A DNA stretch of 64,000 nucleotides, taken from positions 22,624,451 through 22,688,450 of the forward strand of contig NC_053149.1 in NCBI RefSeq assembly GCF_016808335.1, in the 5' to 3' direction. Below are positions 46,556 through 57,875 of this stretch, in pieces. A model generated the notes under the pieces. That model saw only the letters and a list, made by a program, of their open reading frames with translations, made no database searches and was not told the DNA's origin. The position numbers were made by a program, and so were the translations under genes. This stretch comes from Panicum virgatum. Lineage: Eukaryota; Streptophyta; Magnoliopsida; Poales; Poaceae. Within the stretch, counting starts at the first letter, position 1. Every line of letters begins with the position of its first letter.

Positions 46556-46934
46556 GATGGAACAAAAACAAGTGCAACCCGAAATGCGTTACGTTAGTGA
46601 AACCGAATTGAATGTTCTTACCCGTGAGTTGCTCCTTCTTTCTTGCAGCAAAGAAATGAGAGAGAGAGAGGTCTCTTGAATTCAAATCTTGAGCAAAAAT
46701 CCAATGAAAACCCGAGAGCAAAGTTTGAGAGAGTTTGAGAGAGAGTGAGTGAATGAGAGTTGAGTGTGAGAGCTCAACACCCACCCCTCGGCCTCTATTC
46801 AAAGGGAGAATGGCCGGGCACCGTTGGGAGAAGCCTAGCACAACGGCTAGTGACCGTTGGAAAAGGCTGGGCCCACTAGCCGTTCGCAGGGGGCCGGCCG
46901 ACCCTAGGGTTCGGCCGAACCCTAGGTGGGCCAC
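46556..46934 (-). promoter_or_regulatory. Putative internal promoter and leader of the ATHILA ORF1-type gene
   Basis: On the - strand a perfect 24-bp palindrome (46903-46926; arms CCTAGGGTTCGG) and an adjoining GGCCGGCC (46892-46899) lie about 100 bp upstream of a degenerate TATA (CTTTGAATAGAGG, 46791-46803). A long CT-rich leader follows (about 46775-46650), then the ATG at 46555. The layout equals that of the LTR promoters, but the TATA is weak and no transcript is known. Confidence 0.45.
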
Positions 46935-47423
46935 CCTACTGATAGCCAGGGCCCACTGCCCTTCTAACGGTCAAAAACTTTTAAAACTCTGGTGCCGGCT
47001 AAACTTTGCTTCGAAAAATGTTCAAATTTATTTTTCAAGGGATTTTCATGCTCGAAAATATTTTTGGTTTTTTGTAAAAGAAAGAAAAAGCATGCAAGGG
47101 TGTTTTGAAAATTCAAATATGCAGTGGGAAAGATCGAAAAAAATCAAGGAAAGCAAAATGGTGGAGAGTGAATATGAGATACGTACCGATTTACCTTCGG
47201 CAAGGGCTCGTCATTTTGAGTCTGACGAGCGGGACCTTTTCTCCTACTCTGTTCACCACTGCTCGGCTCGTACTGGAGAATTGGACGAGGATGAGCTTGT
47301 GCCCTTACGCCACACCTTCTTTGATTGTCTTCTCTTTGATCGTGTGATCGTAGGTCCTTCTAGCTGGGGTTCAGGTGCACCCCAGAGTGGACTTCCATCG
47401 TGAGCCTGCTGGATCACGAACCT
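46935..47423 (-). other. Remnant between protease and accessory promoter
   Basis: No RT, RNase H or integrase residue recognised. Short Ser/Lys-rich frames only. This is where several kb of pol would lie in an autonomous Athila. Confidence 0.6.
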
Positions 47424-49272
47424 CTACTCCTTCCTGTTGAGGAATTTAAACAATATTTCATCGACCCCAATGCGGAACTGGACTTCTCCAGATCCGACAT
47501 CGATCCTAGACTTCACACTGTTTATGAAAGGTCGTCCGAGGATGAGGTCTAGTTCCAAGTCTCCATCCATGTTGAGGACGACAAAGTCAGCTGGGACGAA
47601 GCAATTCCGGATCCGTACGTAGATGTTTTCGACTATCCCTTCGGGATGTCGAACTGTGGAATCTGCAAGCTATACGAACATATGGGTCTAGGAAAGAGCA
47701 GGGTATTGTAATTGCTCAAAGATTACCTTGGGCATGATGTTTATGCTTGACCCAAGGTCGCAGAGGGCCCGTGTATAGGATTGATCAAAGATGGAATAGC
47801 TGATCATAGGCACCCCTGGATCTCCATGAAGTTTTGCTTTCAGCCCGCCCCACGCATTCATCCTTGGGTGTGTGGTTCCTCCTGCATGGTTAGTGCGAGA
47901 AGTCTGCCGGGGAAGGTTGCTCCACCCAGTAGACACCATATTTGTTGATTCGACGGAAGATTCGGGTTGCCCCGAAATCTTCCCATCTTCAGAGACAGGA
48001 GTAGAAGTAGCTAATTGAGCAAGATGTGTTTCTATCATTTTGTTGAAACTTAATTGGCTTTTGTGAGCAGAAGAAAGAGTTTCTTTTTTTTGCATGTATG
48101 CTTTCCAAAATTTTATTGTTGGCAGCAAGCTTTTTGTTTAAAGATTCATTTTTTTTATCTTGGCCAAACACAAGGTCTCCCAAGGAGGGTTGGTTCGAAT
48201 TGAAATTTGAGTTGAAATTGTTACCTCCTCCGTGGAATGGTGGGCGTGTCCGACCCCACCCCTGGCCTCCTTGTGGACGGAACCCGGTGTTGTTGTTGAT
48301 GTATGCTGCATCTTCACGGGTCTTGGGGCAGTCATTCCCCGAGTGTCCACCGTCACCACAAACCTCGCACGTAAAGTACGAGTTCATTGCATGGACAGGA
48401 ACAGGCATCTGTGGCCGGTTCCCTTCATCAAATTTCTTCAGTAGGAGGTCCAGCTTAGCGGCGAGCATGTCCGTCTCTTTGACGGTATGCATTCCGCCTT
48501 TAGTTCTGGGCTGGGAACGCTCCTCGTTCCAGCCCTGGTTGGAGACCATCTTCTCGATTAAGGCCGTAGCCTTGGCAATTGTGAGATCAAGATAGGCTCC
48601 TCCAGCAGCAGCATCAAGATGGGCTCTAGATGTTGTCGTTAGCTCGTTGTAGAAGCTTTGTAGCACGAGCCACTCGTCCATCCCATGATGAGGACAGGTG
48701 AATATGTACCCTTGCAGCCTTTCCCAAGCTTCTGGGATGGATTCCATCCCTGTCTACTGGAAACTTGAAATTCTTCCACGTAGGGCATTGGTATTGCCCA
48801 ACGGAAAGAACTTAGCAAGGAACGCCATGGAACACTTGTCCCACGTGCTGACGGCTTCCTTGTTCTAATAAAACCACTGTTTCGCCTTCCCAGGAGGGAG
48901 AAAGGAAACAGACAGAGCCTGATGGAGTCAGCCATAACGCCCCATATGGTTACAGTCTTGCAAAGCTCCAGAAAGTTCTGGAGATGGGCGATGGCGGCAG
49001 AATGGGCTAGCCTACACCATGTTTATGAGGCTGGACTTTAGCTCAAAGTTCACGTCCCCAACATCAATGTTGGGTCCAGTTGCCACATTGGCAGCTGAGG
49101 GGACGGAGAAGTCGCGGAGAGTCTTCTCAGCCATGAGTTCAGTTGATGGTGCTTGGGAAGCTGGTTCGCTTGTCGACTGCGAGATCGTAGGAGGAACGAC
49201 GCTAGGTCGGACCCTTCTCACGAGCTTCTCGGGATTTTCTATGAAATTTGTCGGCAAGGAGAAACCAGACAT
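47424..49272 (-). pseudogene. gag-pro: Gag and protease of the Athila-type element
   Basis: - strand from MSGFSLPTN (49272); TLRDFSVPSAANVATG and FELKSSLINMV are typical of Athila Gag. A damaged stretch follows (49010-48750) with stops. Then MESIPEAWERLQGYIFTCPH, RAHLDAAAGGAYLDLT and a zinc knuckle CEVCGDGGHSGNDC (about 48370-48330), and a frame change near 48050. The protease has ALCDLGSSINIMPKVIF near 47760-47700 and LELDLILGRPFI downstream, ending at TAG 47424. The usual protease D[ST]GA motif is DLGS here, as in other Athilas. Multiple stops make it inactive. Confidence 0.87.
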
Positions 49273-49400
49273 ACACTACCATGTTTTCATCCAATCAGGA
49301 GAAAACAAAAAGATAAACACATTAGCCTGTATAAGCAGTAGCTACCTCTTACTATTCCCATGTTTATATACTTTAGTAAATATACTTTACACCTAGTGCC
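49273..49400 (-). other. Leader of the Athila-type element
   Basis: Short untranslated stretch between the primer site and gag. Nothing else seen. Confidence 0.55.
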
Positions 49401-49419
49401 ATCCCTGGCAACGGCACCA
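49401..49419 (-). other. Primer binding site of the Athila-type element
   Basis: - strand TGGTGCCGTTGCCAGGGAT, complementary to the plant Asp tRNA 3' end with two differences, about 8 nt from the LTR. Confidence 0.85.
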
Positions 49420-49427
49420 GAAATGCT

Positions 49428-50949
49428 TGTTGGCATTTCTTAGCGTCATCACTAGGAGTGGTTAGTTCCTAGCAACAGCACCTCAAAGATGCCGTGTGGT
49501 ATGTCTTAACATTTACAGAAGGATCCTCATGTGCACGGATATACCATTATAGCATTTCACTCGGAAGTATTCAGGGTATCATTATTTATATTTTCCCAAG
49601 GGATGGCTAGGTTGTGAAAAGTGTATTTACTTAGTTACATAACCCTGACACGTATGAGCAAGATGAAGACCATTGACTATACAGGGTAAGTGATAAATGA
49701 ATGATAATCAGGGGGAATGTGACACACACAGAACAGCCAACTCTCATGAATAAAGAATAAACAAACAATCCTAAGGTTAGTGGGACCATAGGCAAAGATT
49801 CCTGTTATACTAATCATGTTAGCAGATAAGTTACATTAGCTGCGTTGCTTAGAGCTGCAGGTGCCGGGAAATTAGGGACATCGGGGAGAATGACCCACAC
49901 TGGAGAACATCCAGTCCCGTTTCATCTTTGCATGAACTCCTACACCGTACCTGAACGTCGGTGAGTACACTAACTGAGAAGCAGCTTCCCGGCGAACCGA
50001 CAGGGCTGTCACCACCTGCGGTCTACCCCAGTCACACCATGGAGCACCGTCATATCCGAAATATCCCGCATACTCGGGCACCATGCCCAGATATGAGGTC
50101 ACTACCCTAGCACCCCTGGATCCTCCACCCTTCGGATGGACAGGTAAGATGCTAAGGCAAGCCCGAAAGCACAATGAACCGATATCCTTACCCAGATAAT
50201 CTGGTCTAAGCATGCAACTACTATAACTTGATAAAGCACAGCTCAAGGCTTAACAAGCTACGAACATAGCAAGATAACCAAGAACGAACTCTGAATGATT
50301 AATATAACGAAAGTCATAATACAAATCCATACCAGAGGCCGAGGATTGCTCGCCGACCCTGAGGACGACTAGATTCGCTAAGAGATGAAGTATTAGCCTA
50401 GCTCCACTACCCTAAGGAGTACATGTCACAAGAGAGTGTAGAGAGAGAGGCTTCCAAGTGGTGTGTGGGAGAGAGTGGTGGGAGGCCCCTTTATAGCTTG
50501 AGAGGTCGGTTCCCGCCATCTCTATACATGGAAACATGCCAAACCGCCATTGGGAGGATAAGATCAAGCTTCCTGCCAAAAATCAGTGGGAAATCCTGAC
50601 AAGTGGGGTCGGCCGACCTCTTGTTGCCGCCTCTGGCCACCGTCCTTCTCTACTACATTGCCTGGTGGGTCCTGATGTCAGATGGTCGGTGCCAGGGCTT
50701 GGTTGGTCGATTTGGTCTAGTTTGTGGGCCTCCTTTGATCATGTTACGCAGGATACGATCGTCTGTGTCTTCTGTTTGCGTATTCGTCTTGTTTTCGTCT
50801 TATTCCGGACTTGTGCTCCTGAAATCATAAATTCTCGAAAACAACTGTGGAGCTAGGTTAGTGATACAAATATGCAAGTAAGAGGTACAATTTTTCTTCT
50901 TTATTGAGTATAGTTGACGGTCATATTTCGCACTTAACGACCATCAACA
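49428..50949 (-). repeat. 5' LTR of the Athila-type element (about 1.52 kb)
   Basis: TGTTGGCA...CATCAACA; TATA on - strand at 50485-50496; GGTCGGCCGACC at 50607-50618. The outer boundary is accurate to about 3 bp. Confidence 0.87.
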
Positions 50950-51503
50950 ACTATGCAAGGAATGCAAGAGAGGAAATGAGAGGTGTGTGGTGTGTGTGTG
51001 TGTGTGTCCTATTCTCCACCCCCCTTGTATTTATAGCAGGGAGCCACGGGGTGAAGCCTGCACAACCGACGTAGGGGACCAACAGGGAGATGCCACGTGC
51101 CCTGGTTGAGGCGGTGGGGCCCACGGGCCTGGTCGGCCGACCAGGTAGGTTGGTCAGCCTGCTCGGGCCACCAACCGCCCCCAACTTCTTCTGGTAGGCT
51201 ATATTGGGCCTCCTTGTCTGATCCACGTTGGGGTTGGCCTGTCTTGACTCGTTTGAATTGGGTTCTTGCATCACTTTTGGTCCATCTGAGCCTGAATCGG
51301 TGCTCTGATAATTTCTGTGATTTTATGTCGGGCCAAAGTGTGCTTGTAAACTACATATTAGCTTGAAAACACAACTTGCATATTGTAAAAGGTAAAGTGT
51401 GGTTTAGGGAATTTATTGGATAAGAATGCGTGTAAGAAATGCAAACTCTCATGATTTTCTGATCAAGTTGATGCATGGAAATGGTCATTAATGAGCGTCA
51501 ACA
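50950..51503 (-). repeat. 3' LTR of Tat-2, truncated
   Basis: The - strand begins TGTTGACGCTCATTAATG right after a purine-rich GGGCGGGCAGG (51504-51514). TATA CTATAAATACAAG at 51025-51037; 91 bp upstream is a perfect 18-bp palindrome (51128-51145, arms CCTGGTCGG). A (GT)n tract is at 50980-51007. It is cut about 80 bp after the TATA by the Athila-type element. Confidence 0.75.
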
Positions 51504-52173
51504 CCTGCCCGCCCTTATATATCCGGGGGGACAATTTTACATGGAAAGTCCTAGCCGAGTACAGTTGGAGTCCTACTACAATACGATCGGGTAGTTTCCT
51601 TTGTACTACAGCTAGTTCTACGCCTATTCGGGTAGCTACAAGAGAGGTAAGGTACATCCATGAGCTATCCCTTACACTAGAACATTCTATGTCTATAAGT
51701 AGTCCCGCTGCCCCGGGTCTGACAAGCCCCCGAGCTCTTCATAGCCATGTCCTGTAGGCATCGAGTACTTGATTGGGCGTCTTCGAGTAATTCAAGTAGT
51801 CAGAACGTCTTTTGGGTCTTCCTTTAGATACATTGTGTAGTCCTTCAAGTACTTCTGGTTGCTTCGAGGCTATGAGGTGCTCAAGCCCCGAAATCTTGAT
51901 CATATATGGTGCGCGACGTACTCACGCTCAATATGGAGTAGCCACCCCCGAGCCTTAGGTTGAATCACAGAATCAAGCTGACGGTCACTTTAGTCTTTTT
52001 CCTTCTTTGTTTTCCATAAAATTTGAAAAATAAATCTCTGATGCATATATCCCACAGCCCCCGAGTCTTGAATTTAAATCTCTCAATTTGGATTTAAGAA
52101 TCAAAGAAAACTCGTGGCAGAATAAGTGATGAAAACTTTCTTGGAAAAGAAAGAATCCGTTGATCTCCTGGTA
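51504..52173 (-). other. 3' non-coding part of Tat-2, left of the solo LTR
   Basis: Includes the polypurine tract. Short frames only. This would also be upstream DNA of the antisense gene. Confidence 0.6.
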
Positions 52174-52178
52174 TTCAC
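52174..52178. repeat. Target site duplicate (ttcac), left copy
   Basis: Repeated exactly at 57712-57716. Confidence 0.93.
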
Positions 52179-53256
52179 TGTTACACCCTAGGTGTCTACA
52201 CAGTAGAATTGCATTTATTTTATACATCATTTGCTTATATTTGCTTGAAAAAGAATCTTCTTATAAAAATAAAAGGTTATTTGTGTAAATATGATTTTAT
52301 GCAAGGTCCTTTCTATAGTTTAATTTGAGTAGGGAGAGCAAATATTGCTTTTGTGGAGGGTTTATTTGTAAAATTTAGTGTAATCATTGCTTGATAGAAA
52401 ATTTTGCTTTTTAGTTTGTAATTAAACTGAATTTGCAATGGAAAAGACAAAAGTCCATTAAAATCAAAATCCTTCCTTTGTTTTCAAAATAACTCTTTAA
52501 TCTTTGGTCAAATCAATTTTTGCACAACACCAAAGTTGTAGATCTTGAGAAATTGAACAACTTTCATGTTGGTCACTTTTCTATTTGAGCCCTAGTTTAA
52601 AAGTTATTTTTGTTTTACAGTAGGGTCCCTGGAATTTTCTGAAATTGCAAAAAGGTCCACCTTTCATTTCCCACCTCTCTGCTTCTCTGCTTCAGCGCCG
52701 CCGACGCAGCGCCGCCCGCCGCTCAGGGCCGGCCCTGTCCACCTCCTGCTTCGCTGCCGCCTCACGTGGCACCCCCGCAGCCTCTAGACCCACCTCCCCT
52801 CGCGCTGGAGCCCCCTCCCCTCGCCACACCGCCCCAGCCGAGCTCCACGGCCGCCACTTCACCGCCGCCGTGGCCAGCCCTGGGCAGAGCCCTGGATCAC
52901 CTCCTCTTACGCGCATCAACATCAGGAGAACGTCCGCTTTCCATTCCCCTCGCTTCCTCGCCTTTTCCCCGCCCCCAGACCCCAGAACGCCGCTGCCGTC
53001 CATCTGCACGCCAGCAAGCCAGAGCTCACCGTCGACCCGCCTCTCCACAGCCGCTCCACCCACGCTGACCCCATCCCTAGCTTCGCCTCGCCCTCACACA
53101 CCTGACCGGATACTCCTCGTCGACTATCCACCACCGGAGCACCCTCGCCGACGAGCCTCCTCCACCGCCGGACTTCCTTCTCTGCAGACCGCCCTCCTTC
53201 GACCATCTCCTATCGCGCCAAGTAGACTAGAGGGTGCGGCTCGATTTCCTCTTTGT

Positions 53257-53261
53257 TATCC
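53257..53261. repeat. Target site duplicate (tatcc), left copy
   Basis: Repeated exactly at 55849-55853. Confidence 0.93.
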
Positions 53262-55848
53262 TGTCACACCTAGTTTTAAGAAGAATACCGAATACATAAC
53301 TATATATATGCCAGGATCAAGTTTTATATATATAGAGACATTATAAGTGAATAATCAGCAACAGTATCTCATAAAAGAAAAAAAACAACAAATAAAAGAC
53401 TATCAGAGTTATACACCTTATCCTGGAAACGGAGACTCCAAACTTCACAGGCAATCAACTGGGAGTTGCGTACGCCTAGAACTCAGCAACATCTTCAAAA
53501 TACTTCTCACACCTTCTCCTTCTGAGCAACAGTAAGCAAGGGTGAGTACACTTATGGTTGGTACTTAGCAAGGCCACAAGAAATAACCAGAAAATGATTT
53601 AATTCCATCTTTAAGTTAAATTAATCATGTGAGGGTCCAAGCCGCTCTTGACCGTGAGCACGGCTGATATATCAGGTTTACACTTTGCAGAGGTTGTACA
53701 CTTTCACCACAATTCGCGTAAAAGTTACGAAGAACTTTGAACCCAACCACGCATATGTGCTGATCAGGCACAATACCACACTTCCGAGGTGTGATTGCAT
53801 AGGGACGCTATGAGGCCTTTATAAAGAATCACTATATGTACGCACTGGTCCCTTGCTTTCTACGGTACCTCAGAAGACGAAGCTTCCTTCACCCGCTCCT
53901 CAAATATCGATAACCCAAAATCCACCAATCAAACGCCCCAGGCATGACATATAGATCATCTAATTACTTAGCCAAGACCAAAGCCATATAGTATTGTGGT
54001 TGTACGGTTTTCTTGGGTGGTTCTCCATGTTCTGATTAAATCATATCATCTTGTAAATAAAGCATAGATAGAAGTATGGTTAGGGTCACTTGCCTTTCTC
54101 CAATGAAAAGCTACTCTTACTGCTCTTCACTGCTCTTCAGCTTTTGCTCACTTGCAATTCTTGATCTTCAATCTTTGAATGGCGATCCTTCTACTCGAGG
54201 CGATCAACGAGCAACCATACAAAACAATCAAAAAGATACATCTAAGAACAATACACTAAAACAAAGAAAAGCTTTAAAAGAAAGCGCTAAAGGATAGGAC
54301 TCGTTTCTATGGTTACGGAGGCGCAAGAAACACGGAAAACGGAGCTAAAACTGTGATTTTATGGGATAAACGGTGAGTCAGGAATTTATTAGTCACAATT
54401 AACTAATGTGTTAAGAACTAATGGAAAAGATTTGTAAGACACAACAAAGTGTGCTCACAAAGGATAACAAAGTGATAAAGCTATTGCACACGTCACAAGG
54501 ATCACGTGAGCGCAAGAATCGATGAAAACGCAGTTAAAACGAAGAAGTTATGGCTAAAACAAGGTTCTAGGGGCTTATTTGTGAAGAAACAGAGCTTCCA
54601 GGGGCTAAATCTAAAGAAACCAGGGGCCTAAACATAATTAAACCTAAACTTCAGGGGTTAGCTTGAAAAACTACAGGCTAAGGATGGAGGGTTCTATTTT
54701 AGAAAAGCTCAAGGGCTAAAATAGAAAATAAAGGACTGGTTTGTAAATACTTTTGAACTAGCTTGGACCACGGGTTGATTTCGGAAAAAGTAGAGGGCTC
54801 TTTTGCAAAAACACCATGGCTGACCGGTATTTGATTGGTTTGACTCAGGATGGATCTAATCTGGGTCGTTGATGCGAGATCCGACGGCCAGAACGGGTTG
54901 GGGGCGGCTGGCGGCGGCGCAAGCGACCGGCGGTGAGCTCGGATTCGAGAGCAGGTTGGTCGGGAAGCGAGCTGGGACGATGGAGAACTCCTCTAGGGGT
55001 TCAGTGGTTGAGGGGAAGGCCAGACCGGGGCACGCGGCGGCGAGGAGCGGAATGACGTCAACGGCGAGCTCAAGCGAGTGGAACAGAGGGAGAGAGGAGG
55101 GGAAAAGGGGCTAGAGACCTTGCTCACCACGACGCGGAGCTCCGGGGTTGCGTAGTCGACAAGGATAGGCGGCGAAACGGCGGATCGGCAGCGGCACAGA
55201 GCTCTCGGGCTCCAATGGCGGCTGCGGCTAGGGTTTAGGGTTGGAGGCGACAGCGCAGGTAGGAAGGGGGTCGAAGGGGCGTCCGAGGGCGCTATTTATA
55301 GGGCGAGGCTTGGGATCCTTGACGTGCGCACCAAGAAGGCCACGGCGGCGCGCGTGAGCCAGAGTCCGACTCAAGGTGGAGGACGTGCCTGACGGGCGGG
55401 GCTTGCATGGCAGCGGCCGCGGGAGAGCGACGCGGGGGAGGCGGACTGGGCCGGGAGGAGGGAGAGTTTGGGCCGCGGGAAAAGAAAAGGAAAAGGAGAA
55501 AAGGGATTTGGGTTGGGCTGAAAACAGGTTAGAGGGAAGAAAAAAGTTTTTGCTTTTCTTTTCTTTTTGAAATAAAGGGATTCAAACACATTCAATTCAA
55601 ATTTAAATTCAGGAGAATTCAAACTTGAGTTGAACAACAAGCAATGGAATAATGCATTGCGGCATGCATGCAACACAAAAGAACAACCTTATTTATTTTT
55701 TGAAAACAACCAATTATTTTAGTATTTACATAGTAAATTCCCTGTGAAGAAAATAAATGTTGAGAAAATTTTAAAAATTATGAGAAAATTATTGTTTTAT
55801 TTTTAATTTTAATCACATCCTAAAATCCAAAAATTTCAGGGTGTGACA
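53262..55848 (-). mobile_element. Nested solo LTR (2587 bp) of a second Tekay/Del-like family
   Basis: TGTCACAC...GTGTGACA with 5-bp duplicate tatcc. - orientation from the TATA box CTATAAATAGC at 55291-55301 and a TTGCTAAGTAC...GTACTCACCCTTGCT segment (about 53530-53575), like the R region of the other Tekay LTR. No internal region and no coding domain; open frames near 54869 and 55371 are not credible genes. Confidence 0.92.
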
Positions 55849-55853
55849 TATCC
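55849..55853. repeat. Target site duplicate (tatcc), right copy
   Basis: Exact match to 53257-53261. Confidence 0.93.
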
Positions 55854-57711
55854 CCAACATCCCCCTCGCCGCCGGTGACCGGAATCGCCAGTAAACGGTC
55901 GGCCGCCGTCCTCTGTTTATTCCCTCTGGCCAGGGGCCTCTCTGTTAGAATTCAAAGAAACCTAGGGGGTTATTTGCATAGCAGTAGACTCTGATGAATA
56001 GTGTCAGCAGGGACCTCTTTGTTATTTTGGCTATGAACTTTGAAAATGCCTAGAAATTCATAGAAAAATCAGAAAATGCAAATCCAAATGTTTTGGAATA
56101 CTTGTTACAATAACTACAAGTTTTGTTACATGCACATGTTCAATTTTGGTCTGTATTTTAATCTAAGAAAAAGAATAGCATAAATAGGCTTAATTTGTTC
56201 CATGAGTTCTAGCAAGTAACTGTTTGTAATTTTTGGTTTGATTGTGTATTACAGTGTTACTAGTGTCTGGTAAAAATTTGAAGCCTATTTGACATAATTA
56301 GCTTGGTCAAAGTTTCAAGATTCCTTGATCTACTAGTTATACTAATATATTTGTACTGGTAGAAATAATCAAGTTCTGTGTGAGAAACTTTTTCCATGAT
56401 CACATGTTACTAAAACTTTTCTGTTTCCCAAGTTTGGGAAATTTTTGATCTGTTTAACTATTTCTTTGATTTAATGCTTATTAAGTAGACTTTAATTATG
56501 ATAAATAGTTTCTGTTCATGATAAATCATTCAAATATTTCTGAATGTTCATTTTGTATAGCTCAGCTTGTCCATGAAATTTGAACAACTGATCATGTCTA
56601 GAACAGAAGTTAAAAATGAATCTTGATGTGTTAATGCTAGTTTTGTTCTTTTTATCAGAATTAATTCTGTGCAGATCGGACCGGTGAGTGGATATACCTT
56701 TCACTCTCTCTTAGAGATAGATTTTTATTTATGTTTATGTTGCACAACACCGCGGCTACAGGGAGAAAGATGGTGCCCTGTAGTCGGGGAGAGTGACCCT
56801 ATCCACAGGTCGGAGTAAAAGGTAAATGGTTGTTTGGGAACGACCCGATGGTGTTCCAAACGTGTGTGTTAGGTCTGCCTGGCCAGGTTAACAAATTTTG
56901 ATTCAAATCGTCCACTTCTCATGGTTTGGGACTGCTTGATCCCTTTGCCACACAGAGTAATAAGAGCAACATTATTATGATCAATCTTGATGTTTGACTA
57001 AAGTTCTACCATGGTTGAATAGGATTAGTTGCTTACATAGAATGGTTAATCAACTAGAATATGGAAAGCTAAAATGTGAAGTAAGGACCTACTCTTTATT
57101 GCTTTTCAGTAAAAGGAAAACCAGAGCCTCACAGAACCCAACATAGTCTAGTTAGGTGGGCTAAGTATACCCGTTGACGGTTAAGTCTTGCTAAGTATTA
57201 GAATACTCAGCCTTGCTGTTGAAACCTTCATTAGGTATGAGTTTTGAGGACCATATCGCTAGTCTGTCTTGGCCCTGCTCTTTGCCTCCCGGCTGGTCCG
57301 TAGAATGGGATCCGTCTTCGACCGGCAATGACCCCGATGAGTGATATCTTGTTTGGGCTAGCTTGGTACCCTTTTGCGACGTGTTGTAGCCATCATGTTT
57401 TCTTTCCGCTGTTTAAACTCTAAACTTTAAACTTATGGCTTGTATAACTTTTACTAAGTTTGGATCTGTAATAAGTACTTTGAAACATGTTGTAATAACT
57501 ACTATGCTTGTGTTGTAAAATATGTGGTTGTAATATCTCTGGACTCGGCTTCGTGCGAGTTATGCTTGTTTGATCCGAGAACCGGTGGTTGTATCGAGAC
57601 GTTACCCGACAGACCAAGAATTGTTCCGTTTGAAGTGCGTTTGTGTCGGTGTTGCCTTTATGGTGATGGCCAGCGCACTTGAGCCGGGATAATTCAGGTG
57701 GTTCTGCCACA

Positions 57712-57716
57712 TTCAC
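57712..57716. repeat. Target site duplicate (ttcac), right copy
   Basis: Exact match to 52174-52178. Confidence 0.93.
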
Positions 57717-57729
57717 GAAATTGCCATCA

Positions 57730-57875
57730 GAGACCATATAAACCCATTCAGTTACTTCTAGGGTTTTAAACCTTTTAACCCCTGGCCGCCATCAAATTCA
57801 GATTCACAGTTGCCCACTGCCTGTGCCATCCATATCCCCTCTCGTAGCCCCCGAGCCTGAACTCGTGACATTGAG
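57730..57875 (+). promoter_or_regulatory. Putative promoter of the Tat-2 antisense gene
   Basis: TATA box ACCATATAAACCC at 57733-57745, only about 20 bp from the solo-LTR target duplicate, followed by a 130-bp leader to ATG 57876 (GAGATGGCT context). Its natural upstream region is now 5.5 kb away. Confidence 0.55.

Larger units (their letters stand above)
42153..50949 (-). mobile_element. Athila-type gypsy derivative with gag, protease and accessory ORF but no RT/integrase
   Basis: LTRs at 42153-43616 (3', lacking 61 bp at its outer end) and 49428-50949 (5'). On the - strand: Asp-tRNA-type primer site, Athila gag, protease, then directly a promoter-like region and an ATHILA ORF1-type gene, then the 3' non-coding region and polypurine tract. 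RT, RNase H and integrase are missing without trace. No matching target duplicate flanks it: left neighbour is Tekay gag, right neighbour is a Tat-type LTR. Confidence 0.87.
52179..57711 (+). mobile_element. Solo LTR of the Tekay-type family, itself interrupted
   Basis: Starts TGTTACACCC, ends GCCACA and is flanked by ttcac on both sides with no primer site or internal DNA, so it is a solo LTR. Compared with 35470-39352 it lacks about 1.04 kb (equivalent to about 37279-38323) and contains another LTR at 53262-55848. Its TATA position reads TAAGTATACC rather than CTATATATACC. The 233-aa ORF in its GC-rich block is spurious. Confidence 0.93.

Noticed and set aside
42153..50949. Simple insertion of the Athila-type element into Tekay gag
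   Set aside because: Flanks do not match, one LTR end is missing, and Tekay gag does not resume at 50950.
52645..53346. 233-aa open frame
   Set aside because: Same GC-rich LTR block as above; Pro/Ser/Ala low complexity and no matching frame in the other copy.
54869..55676. Possible host gene fragments inside the nested solo LTR
   Set aside because: Terminal repeats and perfect target duplicates show the whole interval is one LTR.
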